Below, piece by piece: positions 1 to 7,059 of a stretch of 42,371 nt of DNA. Position numbers and translations under genes: made by a program. The notes under the pieces were generated by a model, which saw only the letters and a list, made by a program, of their open reading frames with translations, had not been told where the DNA came from and ran no database searches. Within the stretch, counting starts at the first letter, position 1. Each line of letters opens with the position of its first letter. The stretch comes from Planctomycetota bacterium (lineage in GTDB: Bacteria; Planctomycetota; UBA1135; GCA-002686595): positions 9,938-52,308 of the forward strand of contig PBIX01000015.1 in assembly GCA_002720975.1 (NCBI GenBank), in the 5' to 3' direction.

Positions 1-131
1 CCCAACGCACACCACCACGCGGGTCCGCAACGTCAACATCCCCGACAAGCGGCAGGGTGTCGTCCCTGCTTCTCGGGGCTCTGGCGTCACCCCATCTGGC
101 CTGACACCCGCTCACCGGGCAAACTGGCAGC

Positions 132-602
132 ATGGTGAACATCGGACCGGTTGAAGTTGAGGTCGGCTCCCGTAGTGGACGCTGGCGGGTGTGGCTGCTT
201 GTTGCCGTCGTGGCTCTGGGACTGGCGGGGGTCATCGGCTCCGAACCCGCATGGGCCAGCTCACTCAAGAAGGCCATCAAGAAGAGCCCGGAGCAGGCGA
301 TCTCCCTCGCGGACCACGCGCAGTTCGATTGGGACAGGGTGCACATCTTTGGTCCCTACTCGGACCGGGACATCGTCGATGGAGAGCTGGGAGCCAGTAC
401 CTGGGCGGAGCTGGATACCGAGATCGAGCTGTCCGACAACGTCGTACTGTTCGTGTTCCGTGATGGTCAGGAGGTCGTCGGAAGCCATGACTTCCGCCGC
501 AGCCACGGCGACTTCACGACCTGCCTGGCACCGGAGGGACTGACACCGCAACAGGCACAGTTCGCGGTCAAGAATGGCGGATTGGCCCTGGCAGCAGAGT
601 GA
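132..602 (+). CDS. Small secreted or membrane-anchored protein, unknown function
   Basis: The 156-residue product has a hydrophobic segment at about residues 20-42 (WLLVAVVALGLAGVIG, ending at AWASS), which looks like a signal peptide with a possible AWA-S cleavage site or a membrane anchor. The mature part carries WDRVHIFGPYS at about residues 67-77. Similar WD-V-hydrophobic-F-PY segments occur in short secreted proteins of unknown role in other bacteria, so I treat this as a conserved uncharacterised type. The ATG is the first sensible start. There is no clear Shine-Dalgarno and no convincing -10 box upstream. The 131 bases before it show no supportable gene. No function is proposed. Confidence 0.6.
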   Translation: MVNIGPVEVEVGSRSGRWRVWLLVAVVALGLAGVIGSEPAWASSLKKAIKKSPEQAISLADHAQFDWDRVHIFGPYSDRDIVDGELGASTWAELDTEIELSDNVVLFVFRDGQEVVGSHDFRRSHGDFTTCLAPEGLTPQQAQFAVKNGGLALAAE

Positions 603-652
603 ACTTGGCAGCGTGCCGCCCAGACACTCGACGCATCAGACGCACCAGCAAG

Positions 653-658
653 TAGACT
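653..658 (+). promoter_or_regulatory. Leaderless-type -10 box (TAGACT)
   Basis: TAGACT ends 7 bases before the ATG at 666 and fits the TANNNT form of a -10 element. Transcription would start at or next to the A of the start codon, giving a leaderless mRNA. No good -35 is seen at 16-18 bases upstream. Confidence 0.45.
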
Positions 659-665
659 GCCCTCC

Positions 666-1160
666 ATGGCCAAGACCCCCGCGCCCCTGCCTGATGGCTA
701 CCCCGACGACCTACCAGCGGTAGAACTGCGGGAGTGGACGCGGGAGAACTACGCCATGGCCTTCGGCCTGAAGCTGGGCGAAGGACAGACGGACTTCGTG
801 GCCGAGAACACCGGCTCCCTGGCCCAGGCCTACTTCCACGAGGAAGCTCGCCCCCTGGGGCTGTTTGCCGGGGAGCTGGCCGTAGGCTTTGTCATGTTGA
901 GCGTCGAGGACGTCGACAAGGGCGTGGTCTGGATCTGGCGCTTCATGATCGGTGCCCAGCACCAGCGCAAGGGCTTCGGACAACAGGCGGTCGCCGCCAT
1001 CCTTGAGCATGCGCGGGGCATGAAGGGAGTCGAGACCATCAAGCTCTGCCACGTCGACAAGCCCGGCCACCCCGGCCCGTTCTACGAGTCCCTGGGATTC
1101 AGCTACACGGGCGAGAACGAAGAAGGTGAGCTCGTCATGAGCCAGCCTCTAAAGGTCTAG
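666..1160 (+). CDS. GNAT family N-acetyltransferase, spermine/spermidine acetyltransferase type
   Basis: This 164-residue protein transfers an acetyl group from acetyl-CoA to an amine. The N-terminal layout (VELREWTRENY, then FVAENTGSLAQAYF) and the core IWRFMIGAQHQRKGFGQQAV, which is the acetyl-CoA binding motif A (Q-x-x-G-x-G/A type) at about residues 95-115, match the BltD/PaiA-like polyamine acetyltransferases. The C-terminal FYESLGFSYTGENEEGELVM is the usual GNAT beta6-beta7 end. The substrate could be a polyamine, but this is inferred from similarity of pattern only. The ATG at 666 is supported by a TANNNT box 7 bases upstream. The next gene is convergent. Confidence 0.82.
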   Translation: MAKTPAPLPDGYPDDLPAVELREWTRENYAMAFGLKLGEGQTDFVAENTGSLAQAYFHEEARPLGLFAGELAVGFVMLSVEDVDKGVVWIWRFMIGAQHQRKGFGQQAVAAILEHARGMKGVETIKLCHVDKPGHPGPFYESLGFSYTGENEEGELVMSQPLKV

Positions 1161-1179
1161 GGACGCACTCTCTCGCCTG

Positions 1180-1195
1180 CGGCACGAACGTGCCG
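1180..1195. terminator. Possible bidirectional terminator hairpin
   Basis: A perfect 6-bp stem (CGGCAC / GTGCCG) with a GAAC loop lies between the convergent acetyltransferase and SGNH hydrolase genes. There is no clear T tract, so this is a weak call. Confidence 0.3.
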
Positions 1196-1254
1196 GCAAG
1201 TCCCAGGGTCGTCGGCAGAAGAGCTGCCCGGCCAGACCTCAGACACGGAACCAC

Positions 1255-2478
1255 TCAGCGCGGCTCGTCGGTCGATGCGTAGAAGACGGCGTGGATCTGA
1301 TCGGCCACAAGCGCGTGTCCCCGCACGTTCAGGTGAAGCTCGGTGCTCCAGTAGAGCGGCTCGGGGGTCGCCGCAAAGGTCGGGCGCAGGTCGAGCGTGG
1401 CCACCCCTGCCTCTTCCAGAGCCGCCAGCGTGTCGTCGGCCAACTCCCGACAGAAATCGAGCCCCTTGGGCTCAGCCTTGATCTTGACCATCGCTTTCTC
1501 AAGGGGAGCGCGGAAGTGCTCGGGCTGCCCCACGGAAGGAGGAGGCAGATAGACAAACAGAAAACGCGCTCCACGCTCCCGGCACTGCCGATCGAGCTCC
1601 AGCCCACAAGCGATGGTCAGACGCACGGCATCCCGGCCCGCCTCCGGGTACTTCAAGAAGGTCAGCGCCTGGTGGATCTCCTGGCCGAGCATCGCCGTGC
1701 CGTGGTTGCCGTCGTTGCGCAGGGGGGTGATGAACTCCTGTGAAACGGGTGGCCCGCCCCGGATCCGGTAGATGTAACGCCAGGGCCCAAGGGAGTCCCG
1801 AAAGTCGTTGCCGCCATAGAACACGAGGACCACGTCCTCTGGCTCGAGGTGACCGTAGGCTGTGAGGGTTCCCAGATAGTTGGCACCCCCGTAGCCGCTA
1901 ATGGCGAGGTTCCAGACCTCCACGCTCTTGCCGGGCTGATCCCCGCGAAGCCGCGCCTCCAGCTGATTGGCCACGGTCTCGGCATTGGAGCAGACACCCT
2001 CCGCGTGGGAGTCCCCCATGACGAGCACGCACTGGTCAACGGGCGTCTCGCTCGGGCTCTCGTCCTCCCGGATCCCCAGGGAGTTCGTGCGACGCACAAA
2101 CCTACCTTCAGGGTGCTCGACGAACTTGCGTTGCCAGCGCCTGTCGGGAATCAGGGTGTAGTGGACCCCCTGCATCTTGTTCACCTTCTTCCTCTTGAGT
2201 TGGGGGAAGAGGATGAGGAGGTCCTTGTGGGTCAGGTCCTCATTCAAGCGGCGCGCAAAGTCGCGTCCCAGCTCTGCGGGACTCTCGAATGAGACGGCCT
2301 CCTCGCCCGAGTCACTGCGGGCCTCCAGCGCAGCCCGGAACTCCGAGCCATCGTCCACGAATTCGATGGTGGACGCCTCCTCTCTTCCATGCTCCAGGTA
2401 CCACCAGGCGCCAGCTCCCGCCACGAGGGCGGAGAGGGCGGCCACGCCAAGGCGCTGTGCTAGGTTTGGGGCGGACAT
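1255..2478 (-). CDS. SGNH/GDSL hydrolase-like protein, membrane anchored
   Basis: The 407-residue protein has one N-terminal hydrophobic stretch (about residues 8-28) and then an SGNH hydrolase domain. Block I is VLVMGDSHAEG with the nucleophile Ser. The block around VLVFYGGNDFRDS supplies the GxND element. The C-terminal ELHLNVRGH supplies the catalytic His, although the usual Asp three residues before it appears to be replaced by Glu (E-L-H). The family includes lipases, esterases and O-acetyl transferases or esterases acting on surface polysaccharides. The substrate is not evident. It is divergent from an arylsulfotransferase-like gene and near a GT-C glycosyltransferase, which fits a role at the cell envelope. 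The ATG at 2478 has GATCCT 9 bases upstream, a near match to the leaderless box seen at other genes here. Confidence 0.75.
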   Translation of the reverse strand: MSAPNLAQRLGVAALSALVAGAGAWWYLEHGREEASTIEFVDDGSEFRAALEARSDSGEEAVSFESPAELGRDFARRLNEDLTHKDLLILFPQLKRKKVNKMQGVHYTLIPDRRWQRKFVEHPEGRFVRRTNSLGIREDESPSETPVDQCVLVMGDSHAEGVCSNAETVANQLEARLRGDQPGKSVEVWNLAISGYGGANYLGTLTAYGHLEPEDVVLVFYGGNDFRDSLGPWRYIYRIRGGPPVSQEFITPLRNDGNHGTAMLGQEIHQALTFLKYPEAGRDAVRLTIACGLELDRQCRERGARFLFVYLPPPSVGQPEHFRAPLEKAMVKIKAEPKGLDFCRELADDTLAALEEAGVATLDLRPTFAATPEPLYWSTELHLNVRGHALVADQIHAVFYASTDEPR

Positions 2479-2609
2479 GGGGGGCGGAGGATCTGGCAGG
2501 CGAGGGAGTGTGGCGCTCCACCTGCGCTGGCTTCACCCTACCTCAGGCCGGCATGGGAATTCGTGGCATTCTCGGGCGGGCAATCGTCCCGGCGCTCCTG
2601 GTGACACGG

Positions 2610-2615
2610 TAGAGT
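2610..2615 (+). promoter_or_regulatory. Leaderless-type -10 box (TAGAGT)
   Basis: TAGAGT lies 6 bases before the ATG at 2622 (gap GAATTC), inside the 143-base divergent region between the SGNH hydrolase and arylsulfotransferase-like genes. No clear -35 element is seen. Confidence 0.45.
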
Positions 2616-2621
2616 GAATTC

Positions 2622-3950
2622 ATGTGGTCCCAACCCCACGTACCAGCCAACATCGCTCTGCTCGCTGCCCTGGCCCTTTGCTTCGGGTGTGGCCGGGATG
2701 ACACCGGAGGCACCACCGACACGGTGCCCAAGCGCGGTGGCCCCGCTGAGGGACGCTGGCACACCTACCGCACCCATCGCTTCGACGAGGGGCTGACGGA
2801 GGAGCAGCGGGCGGAGATCGCAGCCCTGGAGGCCCTCAGCTATACCGATGGCAAGCACACGACGGACGTGCCGCGGGGGGTCACACGCCACATCCTCAAG
2901 AGCACCGCGCCCGGCCTGAACCTCGTCAACTCGGCCCACGCCGCCCAGGCCCAGCTCGTGGACATGCAGGGCGAGGTCCTGCACACCTGGGCCATGCCCT
3001 TCACCGAGGCCTTCCCCAACTTCCCCGGCAAGCACAACCACCGCTCCTTCTGGCGACGCACCCACCTGTTCGACAACGGTGACCTGCTCGCCATCTTCGA
3101 GGGTCTGGGGATCATCAAGATCGACAAGGACTCCAGGTTGATGTGGGCCAGCACCGAACGCGCGCACCACGACATGGCTCCCCTGCCGGACGGACGTGTC
3201 TGGGTCCTGACGCGCGAAGCGCACGTGATTGCGCGACTGCACAAGCGCCGCCCAGTGCTTGAGGACTTTCTCGTCCTGCTCGATGCACGAGGCAAGCAGG
3301 TGCAGCGCATCTCCGTGGTGGAAGCCCTGGAGAACTCCCCGTACAGCGACATGTGGGACCGCAAGATCTGGCGCGAGGGCATCCTGCTGCACACCAACTC
3401 CGTCGAACTGCTGGACGGCTCCCTGGCCGACGCGAACCCGGCCTTTAAGGCCGGGAACCTCCTGGTCTCCATGCGCATGCCTCACATGGTCGCGGTACTC
3501 GATCCAGGGCAGGAGAAGATCGTCTGGGCCCACACGGGGTCCTACCGCTTCCAACATGACCCCTCGGTTCTGGAAAACGGCCGCATCCTGGTCTTTGACA
3601 ACAATCCGCCGCTGGAAGCATCCGCCATCGTGGAAATCGACCCGACCAGCGGTGAAGAAACGCTGGTCTATCGCGGCCCCGAGTCCGATCCCTTCTATTC
3701 CGAGACCTGCGGATTGGCCCAGCGCCTGCCCAACGGCAACACCCTGATCACCGAGTCCGACTACGGGCGTGCCCTGGAGGTCACCCCCGATGGCGAGACC
3801 GTCTGGGAGTTCTACAGCCCCTTCAGCGCCGGTGAGAACGACGAGTACATCGCCACCCTGATGGAGGTGGTGCGCCTGCCGGGAGACTCCCCGACGAACT
3901 GGCTGAAGAATCCGGGCGAGATGCCAGGGAAGGGCTCCGAAGGCCGATAA
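2622..3950 (+). CDS. Arylsulfotransferase-like (ASST family) secreted protein
   Basis: The 442-residue protein starts with a hydrophobic signal segment ending in ALCFGC, a weak lipobox (Cys25). Export, possibly as a lipoprotein, is therefore likely. The rest is a six-bladed-propeller type sequence as in the arylsulfotransferase family (PF05935/PF14269 type). It shows recurring blade motifs such as NGDLL, DGRVW, NGRILVFDN, NGNTLITES and TPDGETVWEF, and His-rich loops near HNHRSF and HHDMAP. ASST enzymes move sulfate between phenolic donors and acceptors. Many planctomycete members are unstudied, so the reaction here is inferred. A GT-C glycosyltransferase gene follows after 37 bases on the same strand and is probably co-transcribed. 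Confidence 0.7.
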   Translation: MWSQPHVPANIALLAALALCFGCGRDDTGGTTDTVPKRGGPAEGRWHTYRTHRFDEGLTEEQRAEIAALEALSYTDGKHTTDVPRGVTRHILKSTAPGLNLVNSAHAAQAQLVDMQGEVLHTWAMPFTEAFPNFPGKHNHRSFWRRTHLFDNGDLLAIFEGLGIIKIDKDSRLMWASTERAHHDMAPLPDGRVWVLTREAHVIARLHKRRPVLEDFLVLLDARGKQVQRISVVEALENSPYSDMWDRKIWREGILLHTNSVELLDGSLADANPAFKAGNLLVSMRMPHMVAVLDPGQEKIVWAHTGSYRFQHDPSVLENGRILVFDNNPPLEASAIVEIDPTSGEETLVYRGPESDPFYSETCGLAQRLPNGNTLITESDYGRALEVTPDGETVWEFYSPFSAGENDEYIATLMEVVRLPGDSPTNWLKNPGEMPGKGSEGR

Positions 3951-3987
3951 GGGAACGTACCCCGACGTCCAGCCCCTCCCCCTCCCC

Positions 3988-5529
3988 GTGCCTTCGACCT
4001 CACCCGACCACGCCGCCGACCCGACCTGGACGCGACTGACCCTCGCGGCCATCGTTCTGGGCGCGCTGTGCGTGTCGGTGTGCATCCTGGGCCAGACCCA
4101 GTGGATCGACGACTCGTTCATCTCCTTCCGCTACGCGCGCCACCTGTTCGAGGGCCACGGCCTGGTCTTCAACCCCGGCGACCCCGTGGAGGGCTACACC
4201 AACTTCCTCTGGTGCATCGTCGCGTGGTTGGGCCTCAAGCTGAACATCGAACCGATCGCCTTCACCCAGGGCGTGAGCCTTGTGGCCCAGGCCCTGACCC
4301 TGGTACTCGTCTACCGATTGGGCCGCGCGTCACTGGGCAGCGCGGCCAAGGCTCTGGTCGCCCCGGCCCTCCTGGCTCTGCAGATCGCCTTCGTCGCCTA
4401 CCCGATGACGGGCATGGAGAGCACGGCCTTCTCCTTCTTCGCCACGCTCTCGTTCTATCTGCTGCACCAGAAGGCCCAAGACCGAGCCGGCGGTCGAGTG
4501 CTCTTGGTGTTCAGCTTGTTGGCACTCTCCCTCACGCGCTTCGATGGGTTCATCCTGGCGGGCATCCTCGCGGGCTTTCCCCTATTCGTGAAGCGCGGCT
4601 GGCGCGGACTGCTCGTGCCCCTCGTCGCTGTGGCCGTCGGACTGGTGGCGTACAACGCCTGGCGCCTGTCCACCTACCCCACGGCGCTCCCCAACTCGTT
4701 CCATGCCAAGATCCACTTCTCGCCGTTCCGCATCCGCAAGGGGCTGAGCTACGTGTGGGAGTTCTTCGAGAACCGCGCCCTGCTCCTGGCCCTGTGCATG
4801 ATGCCCCTGGCCCTGAGTCGGGTCTCCAACCTGGGACGCTATCTCATCTGGGCTGTGGGCATCCAGCTGGCCTACGTCGGGTTTGTGGGTGGCGATTGGA
4901 TGCCCAACCATCGGTTCCTCTACCACGTCCTCCCGCTGGTGATCCTGCTGGCCCAGGAAGGCACCTGGAACCTGTGGGGCCACTTGGAGCCCCGCCTGAC
5001 CTCGAAGCGCAGGGCCAGCACCCTCCTCATGGCCATCCTACTGGGTTCCGCGGCGCTGACCCTCTACGAGGACGTGCGCGCGGGAATCCTGCCGGACAAA
5101 CAGTTCTTCGATCATCACGAGGCGAAGGTCATCGGCGAGGCCTTGAATGACCTGCTGCCCGAGGGCTCGGTAATCGCTCTGGAGTGGGGTGGCATCATTC
5201 CCTACTACACACGGCACGAAGTGCTCGACACCTTCGGCATCACCGACCGTGAGATCAGCGGCGGGGACTTCCCCAGCTCCATCTGGGGCCGACAGGTGAG
5301 CCCCGAGTACGTGGCCAGCCGTGGTCCCGACCTGGTGGCGCCCTGTGCGAGGATCTTCCCCACCGAGAAAGCCGCCCTGCGCAGCACGCGCGGCAAGGCA
5401 CCCTGCAACTACCGCTACTACATGCGGATGAACAACCCCTCCATGGGCTACGTGCTGAAGATCCTGCGCCTGGGTGAGGGGCAGTATTGGCCCGCCATCG
5501 TGAAGGCCGACGGTCCCCTGGCCAAGTAG
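3988..5529 (+). CDS. Polytopic membrane glycosyltransferase, GT-C fold
   Basis: The 513-residue protein has about ten hydrophobic segments, starting at about residues 12-30 (LAAIVLGALCVSVCILG). Between the first two lies WIDDSFISFRYARHLFEG and then FNPGDPVEGYTNFLW. The paired Asp in the first external loop is the usual metal and catalytic site of GT-C enzymes, which use polyprenyl-phosphate sugars. The C-terminal third is a soluble outer domain. The acceptor is unknown and could be envelope glycan, lipid or protein. The start is a GTG, the most upstream in-frame candidate close to the preceding stop, and no Shine-Dalgarno is visible. The arylsulfotransferase-like gene upstream suggests shared work on surface glycans, which is an inference. 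Confidence 0.75.
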   Translation: MPSTSPDHAADPTWTRLTLAAIVLGALCVSVCILGQTQWIDDSFISFRYARHLFEGHGLVFNPGDPVEGYTNFLWCIVAWLGLKLNIEPIAFTQGVSLVAQALTLVLVYRLGRASLGSAAKALVAPALLALQIAFVAYPMTGMESTAFSFFATLSFYLLHQKAQDRAGGRVLLVFSLLALSLTRFDGFILAGILAGFPLFVKRGWRGLLVPLVAVAVGLVAYNAWRLSTYPTALPNSFHAKIHFSPFRIRKGLSYVWEFFENRALLLALCMMPLALSRVSNLGRYLIWAVGIQLAYVGFVGGDWMPNHRFLYHVLPLVILLAQEGTWNLWGHLEPRLTSKRRASTLLMAILLGSAALTLYEDVRAGILPDKQFFDHHEAKVIGEALNDLLPEGSVIALEWGGIIPYYTRHEVLDTFGITDREISGGDFPSSIWGRQVSPEYVASRGPDLVAPCARIFPTEKAALRSTRGKAPCNYRYYMRMNNPSMGYVLKILRLGEGQYWPAIVKADGPLAK

Positions 5530-5542
5530 CCGCTCCGCCGAG

Positions 5543-5548
5543 TAGGGT
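5543..5548 (+). promoter_or_regulatory. Leaderless-type -10 box (TAGGGT)
   Basis: TAGGGT lies 9 bases before the ATG at 5558, in the 28-base gap after the glycosyltransferase. No -35 match is seen, so the gene could also be read through from upstream. Confidence 0.35.
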
Positions 5549-5557
5549 GGGAAGGCC

Positions 5558-6229
5558 ATGACGACCCAACTGCTGGATTGTGTCGAAGTAGAGCCACAGG
5601 CCGAAGCCAACGCCGCCATCATCTGGCTGCACGGGCTTGGAGCCGATGGCCACGACTTCCCCCCCATCGTGCCCGAGCTCGGCCTGCCCGAGGGGCACGG
5701 GATACGCTTCGTGTTTCCCCATGCCGCGCAGATACCCGTGACCGTCAACGGTGGCATGGTGATGCCCGCCTGGTACGACATCCTCGGCATGGACTTCGAG
5801 AGACGCGTGGACGAGGAAGGGGTGCGGGCGTCAGCTGAGCGCATCGAGCTCCTGATGGATCGCGAGCGCGGGCGGGGCATCCCCTCGGAGCGCATTCTGC
5901 TGGCCGGATTCTCCCAGGGCGGCGCCATCGCCCTGCACGTGGGGCTACGCTCACCCGAGGCGCTGGCGGGCATCGTGGCCCTCTCCACCTACATCGCGTG
6001 CGATGCCAACCTGGACGAGGAGCGCAGCCCGGCCAACCACGGGATCCCGATCTTCCAGGCCCATGGCAGCATGGATCCCATGGTGCCCATGGCCCTCGGT
6101 CAGGCGGCCCGGGAGCGCCTGGAGGGGTTGGGATACGGCGTCGAGTGGCACGAGTATCCGATGCAGCACCAGGTCTGCCTGGAGGAGATCCAGGCGCTGG
6201 GTGCCTGGCTGCGGGAGCGCCTGGCCTAG
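5558..6229 (+). CDS. Carboxylesterase / acyl-protein-thioesterase-like alpha/beta hydrolase
   Basis: The 223-residue cytosolic hydrolase is of the phospholipase/carboxylesterase family (PF02230). The oxyanion segment is IIWLHGLGADGHDF, followed by FVFPHAAQIPVTVNGG and AWYDI, which are typical of bacterial EstB/YpfH-like enzymes. The nucleophile is the Ser in LAGFSQGGAIAL (GFSQG). The acid lies in HGSMDPMVP and the catalytic His is in MQHQVCLEE. Length and order are normal for the family. It hydrolyses short or medium acyl esters. The true substrate is unknown. It sits just upstream of the fatty-acid-type cluster but has its own 152-base gap and a hairpin after its stop. Confidence 0.88.
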   Translation: MTTQLLDCVEVEPQAEANAAIIWLHGLGADGHDFPPIVPELGLPEGHGIRFVFPHAAQIPVTVNGGMVMPAWYDILGMDFERRVDEEGVRASAERIELLMDRERGRGIPSERILLAGFSQGGAIALHVGLRSPEALAGIVALSTYIACDANLDEERSPANHGIPIFQAHGSMDPMVPMALGQAARERLEGLGYGVEWHEYPMQHQVCLEEIQALGAWLRERLA

Positions 6230-6239
6230 GGGCCTGGGC

Positions 6240-6257
6240 GGGCCCTCCCAAGGGCCC
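6240..6257 (+). terminator. Possible terminator hairpin after the esterase
   Basis: GGGCCC, a TCCCAA loop and GGGCCC form a 6-bp stem 10 bases after the esterase stop. A short CTTTT follows about 13 bases later. The stem is strong but the T tract is distant. Confidence 0.35.
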
Positions 6258-6286
6258 CGATTCCTGCCCACTTTTGCCCTTGATGA

Positions 6287-6316
6287 TTGGACGCCACCCC
6301 CGGGGAGGCCTATAAC
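6287..6316 (+). promoter_or_regulatory. Promoter of the regulator/FAS-like operon
   Basis: TTGGAC (6287-6292) and TATAAC (6311-6316) are separated by 18 bases, an acceptable sigma-70 spacing. TATAAC matches the consensus -10 at five of six positions. A start site near 6323 would give a leader of about 59 bases before the ATG at 6382, so this gene is not leaderless, unlike many others here. Confidence 0.5.
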
Positions 6317-6326
6317 GCCCTTCGTC

Positions 6327-6348
6327 GATTTCAGGAAAACCTGAAATC
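6327..6348. promoter_or_regulatory. Perfect 9-bp inverted repeat, likely operator of the GbsR/MarR regulator
   Basis: GATTTCAGG (6327-6335), the spacer AAAA, and CCTGAAATC (6340-6348) form a perfect palindrome of 22 bases. It sits 11 bases after the -10 box, covering about +5 to +25, and 33 bases before the regulator's start codon. Size and place fit a dimeric winged-helix repressor blocking its own promoter. It is AT-richer than its surroundings and lacks a T tract after it, so it is unlikely to be a terminator. Confidence 0.55.
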
Positions 6349-6381
6349 TGTGGCGCATCCCTCCCGTCCCGCCCCCATCGC

Positions 6382-7059
6382 ATGCCCCCCGAAGCCCAGT
6401 CCGCAGAAGCCACCGAGCACCCCGAGGTCGAGGCCGCCCTCCCCGTTCCCGTCCTGGACGCGGAGCTGCGCGCGGAGCTGCCCACCTTTGAGGTCTTCTT
6501 CAAGACCTTCGGGTTCCGACGCATCCTGGGTCGTGTCTGGGGCCTGCTGGTCCTCAGCGACCGACCTCTGAGCAGCAAGGAGATCGCCGTGGAGCTGGCC
6601 ATCTCCCAAGGGGCCACGAGCACGGCCGTCAACGAACTGTCTGAGTGGGGAGCCATCACCTCGGCCTTCGACAGCACCCGGCACTGTCACCTGCACCGCG
6701 CCGTCGGCAACACCATGAGCATCGTGGCCACGGTTCTGCGCCGCCGCGAGCAGGTCGTCTTCGAACAATTCAAGGCGGGAGCCGAGCGCATCCTGTCCCA
6801 CGTGGAGAAGCGCCACGGCAAGTCCGACCCACGGGTTCTCACGCTGCGCTCCATCATCTCCTCCTGCGAGATCGGCGAGGCGATGATGCAACTGATCCTG
6901 AACGCCGTGGGAACAGCCCTCGGGGATGAAGCCAGCCTCCTGTCCAAGGCCGTCAACCGCGCGTTGAGGGTGGGCATGTCCGTACCGGCGAAGATCCTCT
7001 CCAAGAAGGACACGGACCCGCTTGAGATCGAAGCCGACGAGGAGAGCACCCATGGTTGA
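6382..7059 (+). CDS. GbsR/MarR-family transcriptional regulator
   Basis: The 225-residue protein has a winged helix at about residues 45-100: RILGRVWGLLVLSDRPLSSKEIAVELAISQGATSTAV, then LSEWGAI. This is the typical GbsR-type start, where GRVWGLL leads into helix-turn-helix residues SSKEIAVELAISQGATS. The long C-terminal helical part (REQVVFEQFKAGAERILSHVE) fits dimerisation. It is the first gene of the operon and overlaps the next gene (ketosynthase, ATG at 7052) by 8 bases, so it probably controls the pathway and itself through the palindrome at 6327-6348. The effector is unknown. GbsR relatives sense small organic solutes, but an acyl-type signal is equally possible here. Confidence 0.85.
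   Translation: MPPEAQSAEATEHPEVEAALPVPVLDAELRAELPTFEVFFKTFGFRRILGRVWGLLVLSDRPLSSKEIAVELAISQGATSTAVNELSEWGAITSAFDSTRHCHLHRAVGNTMSIVATVLRRREQVVFEQFKAGAERILSHVEKRHGKSDPRVLTLRSIISSCEIGEAMMQLILNAVGTALGDEASLLSKAVNRALRVGMSVPAKILSKKDTDPLEIEADEESTHG

Noticed and set aside
1-131. Tail of a gene entering from the left edge
   Set aside because: Open frames run through part of it, but no protein feature allows a call on either strand.
2538-4121. Long open frame of 527 codons on the minus strand
   Set aside because: It lies across the arylsulfotransferase-like gene and shows no domain or signal. It is a shadow frame caused by high GC.
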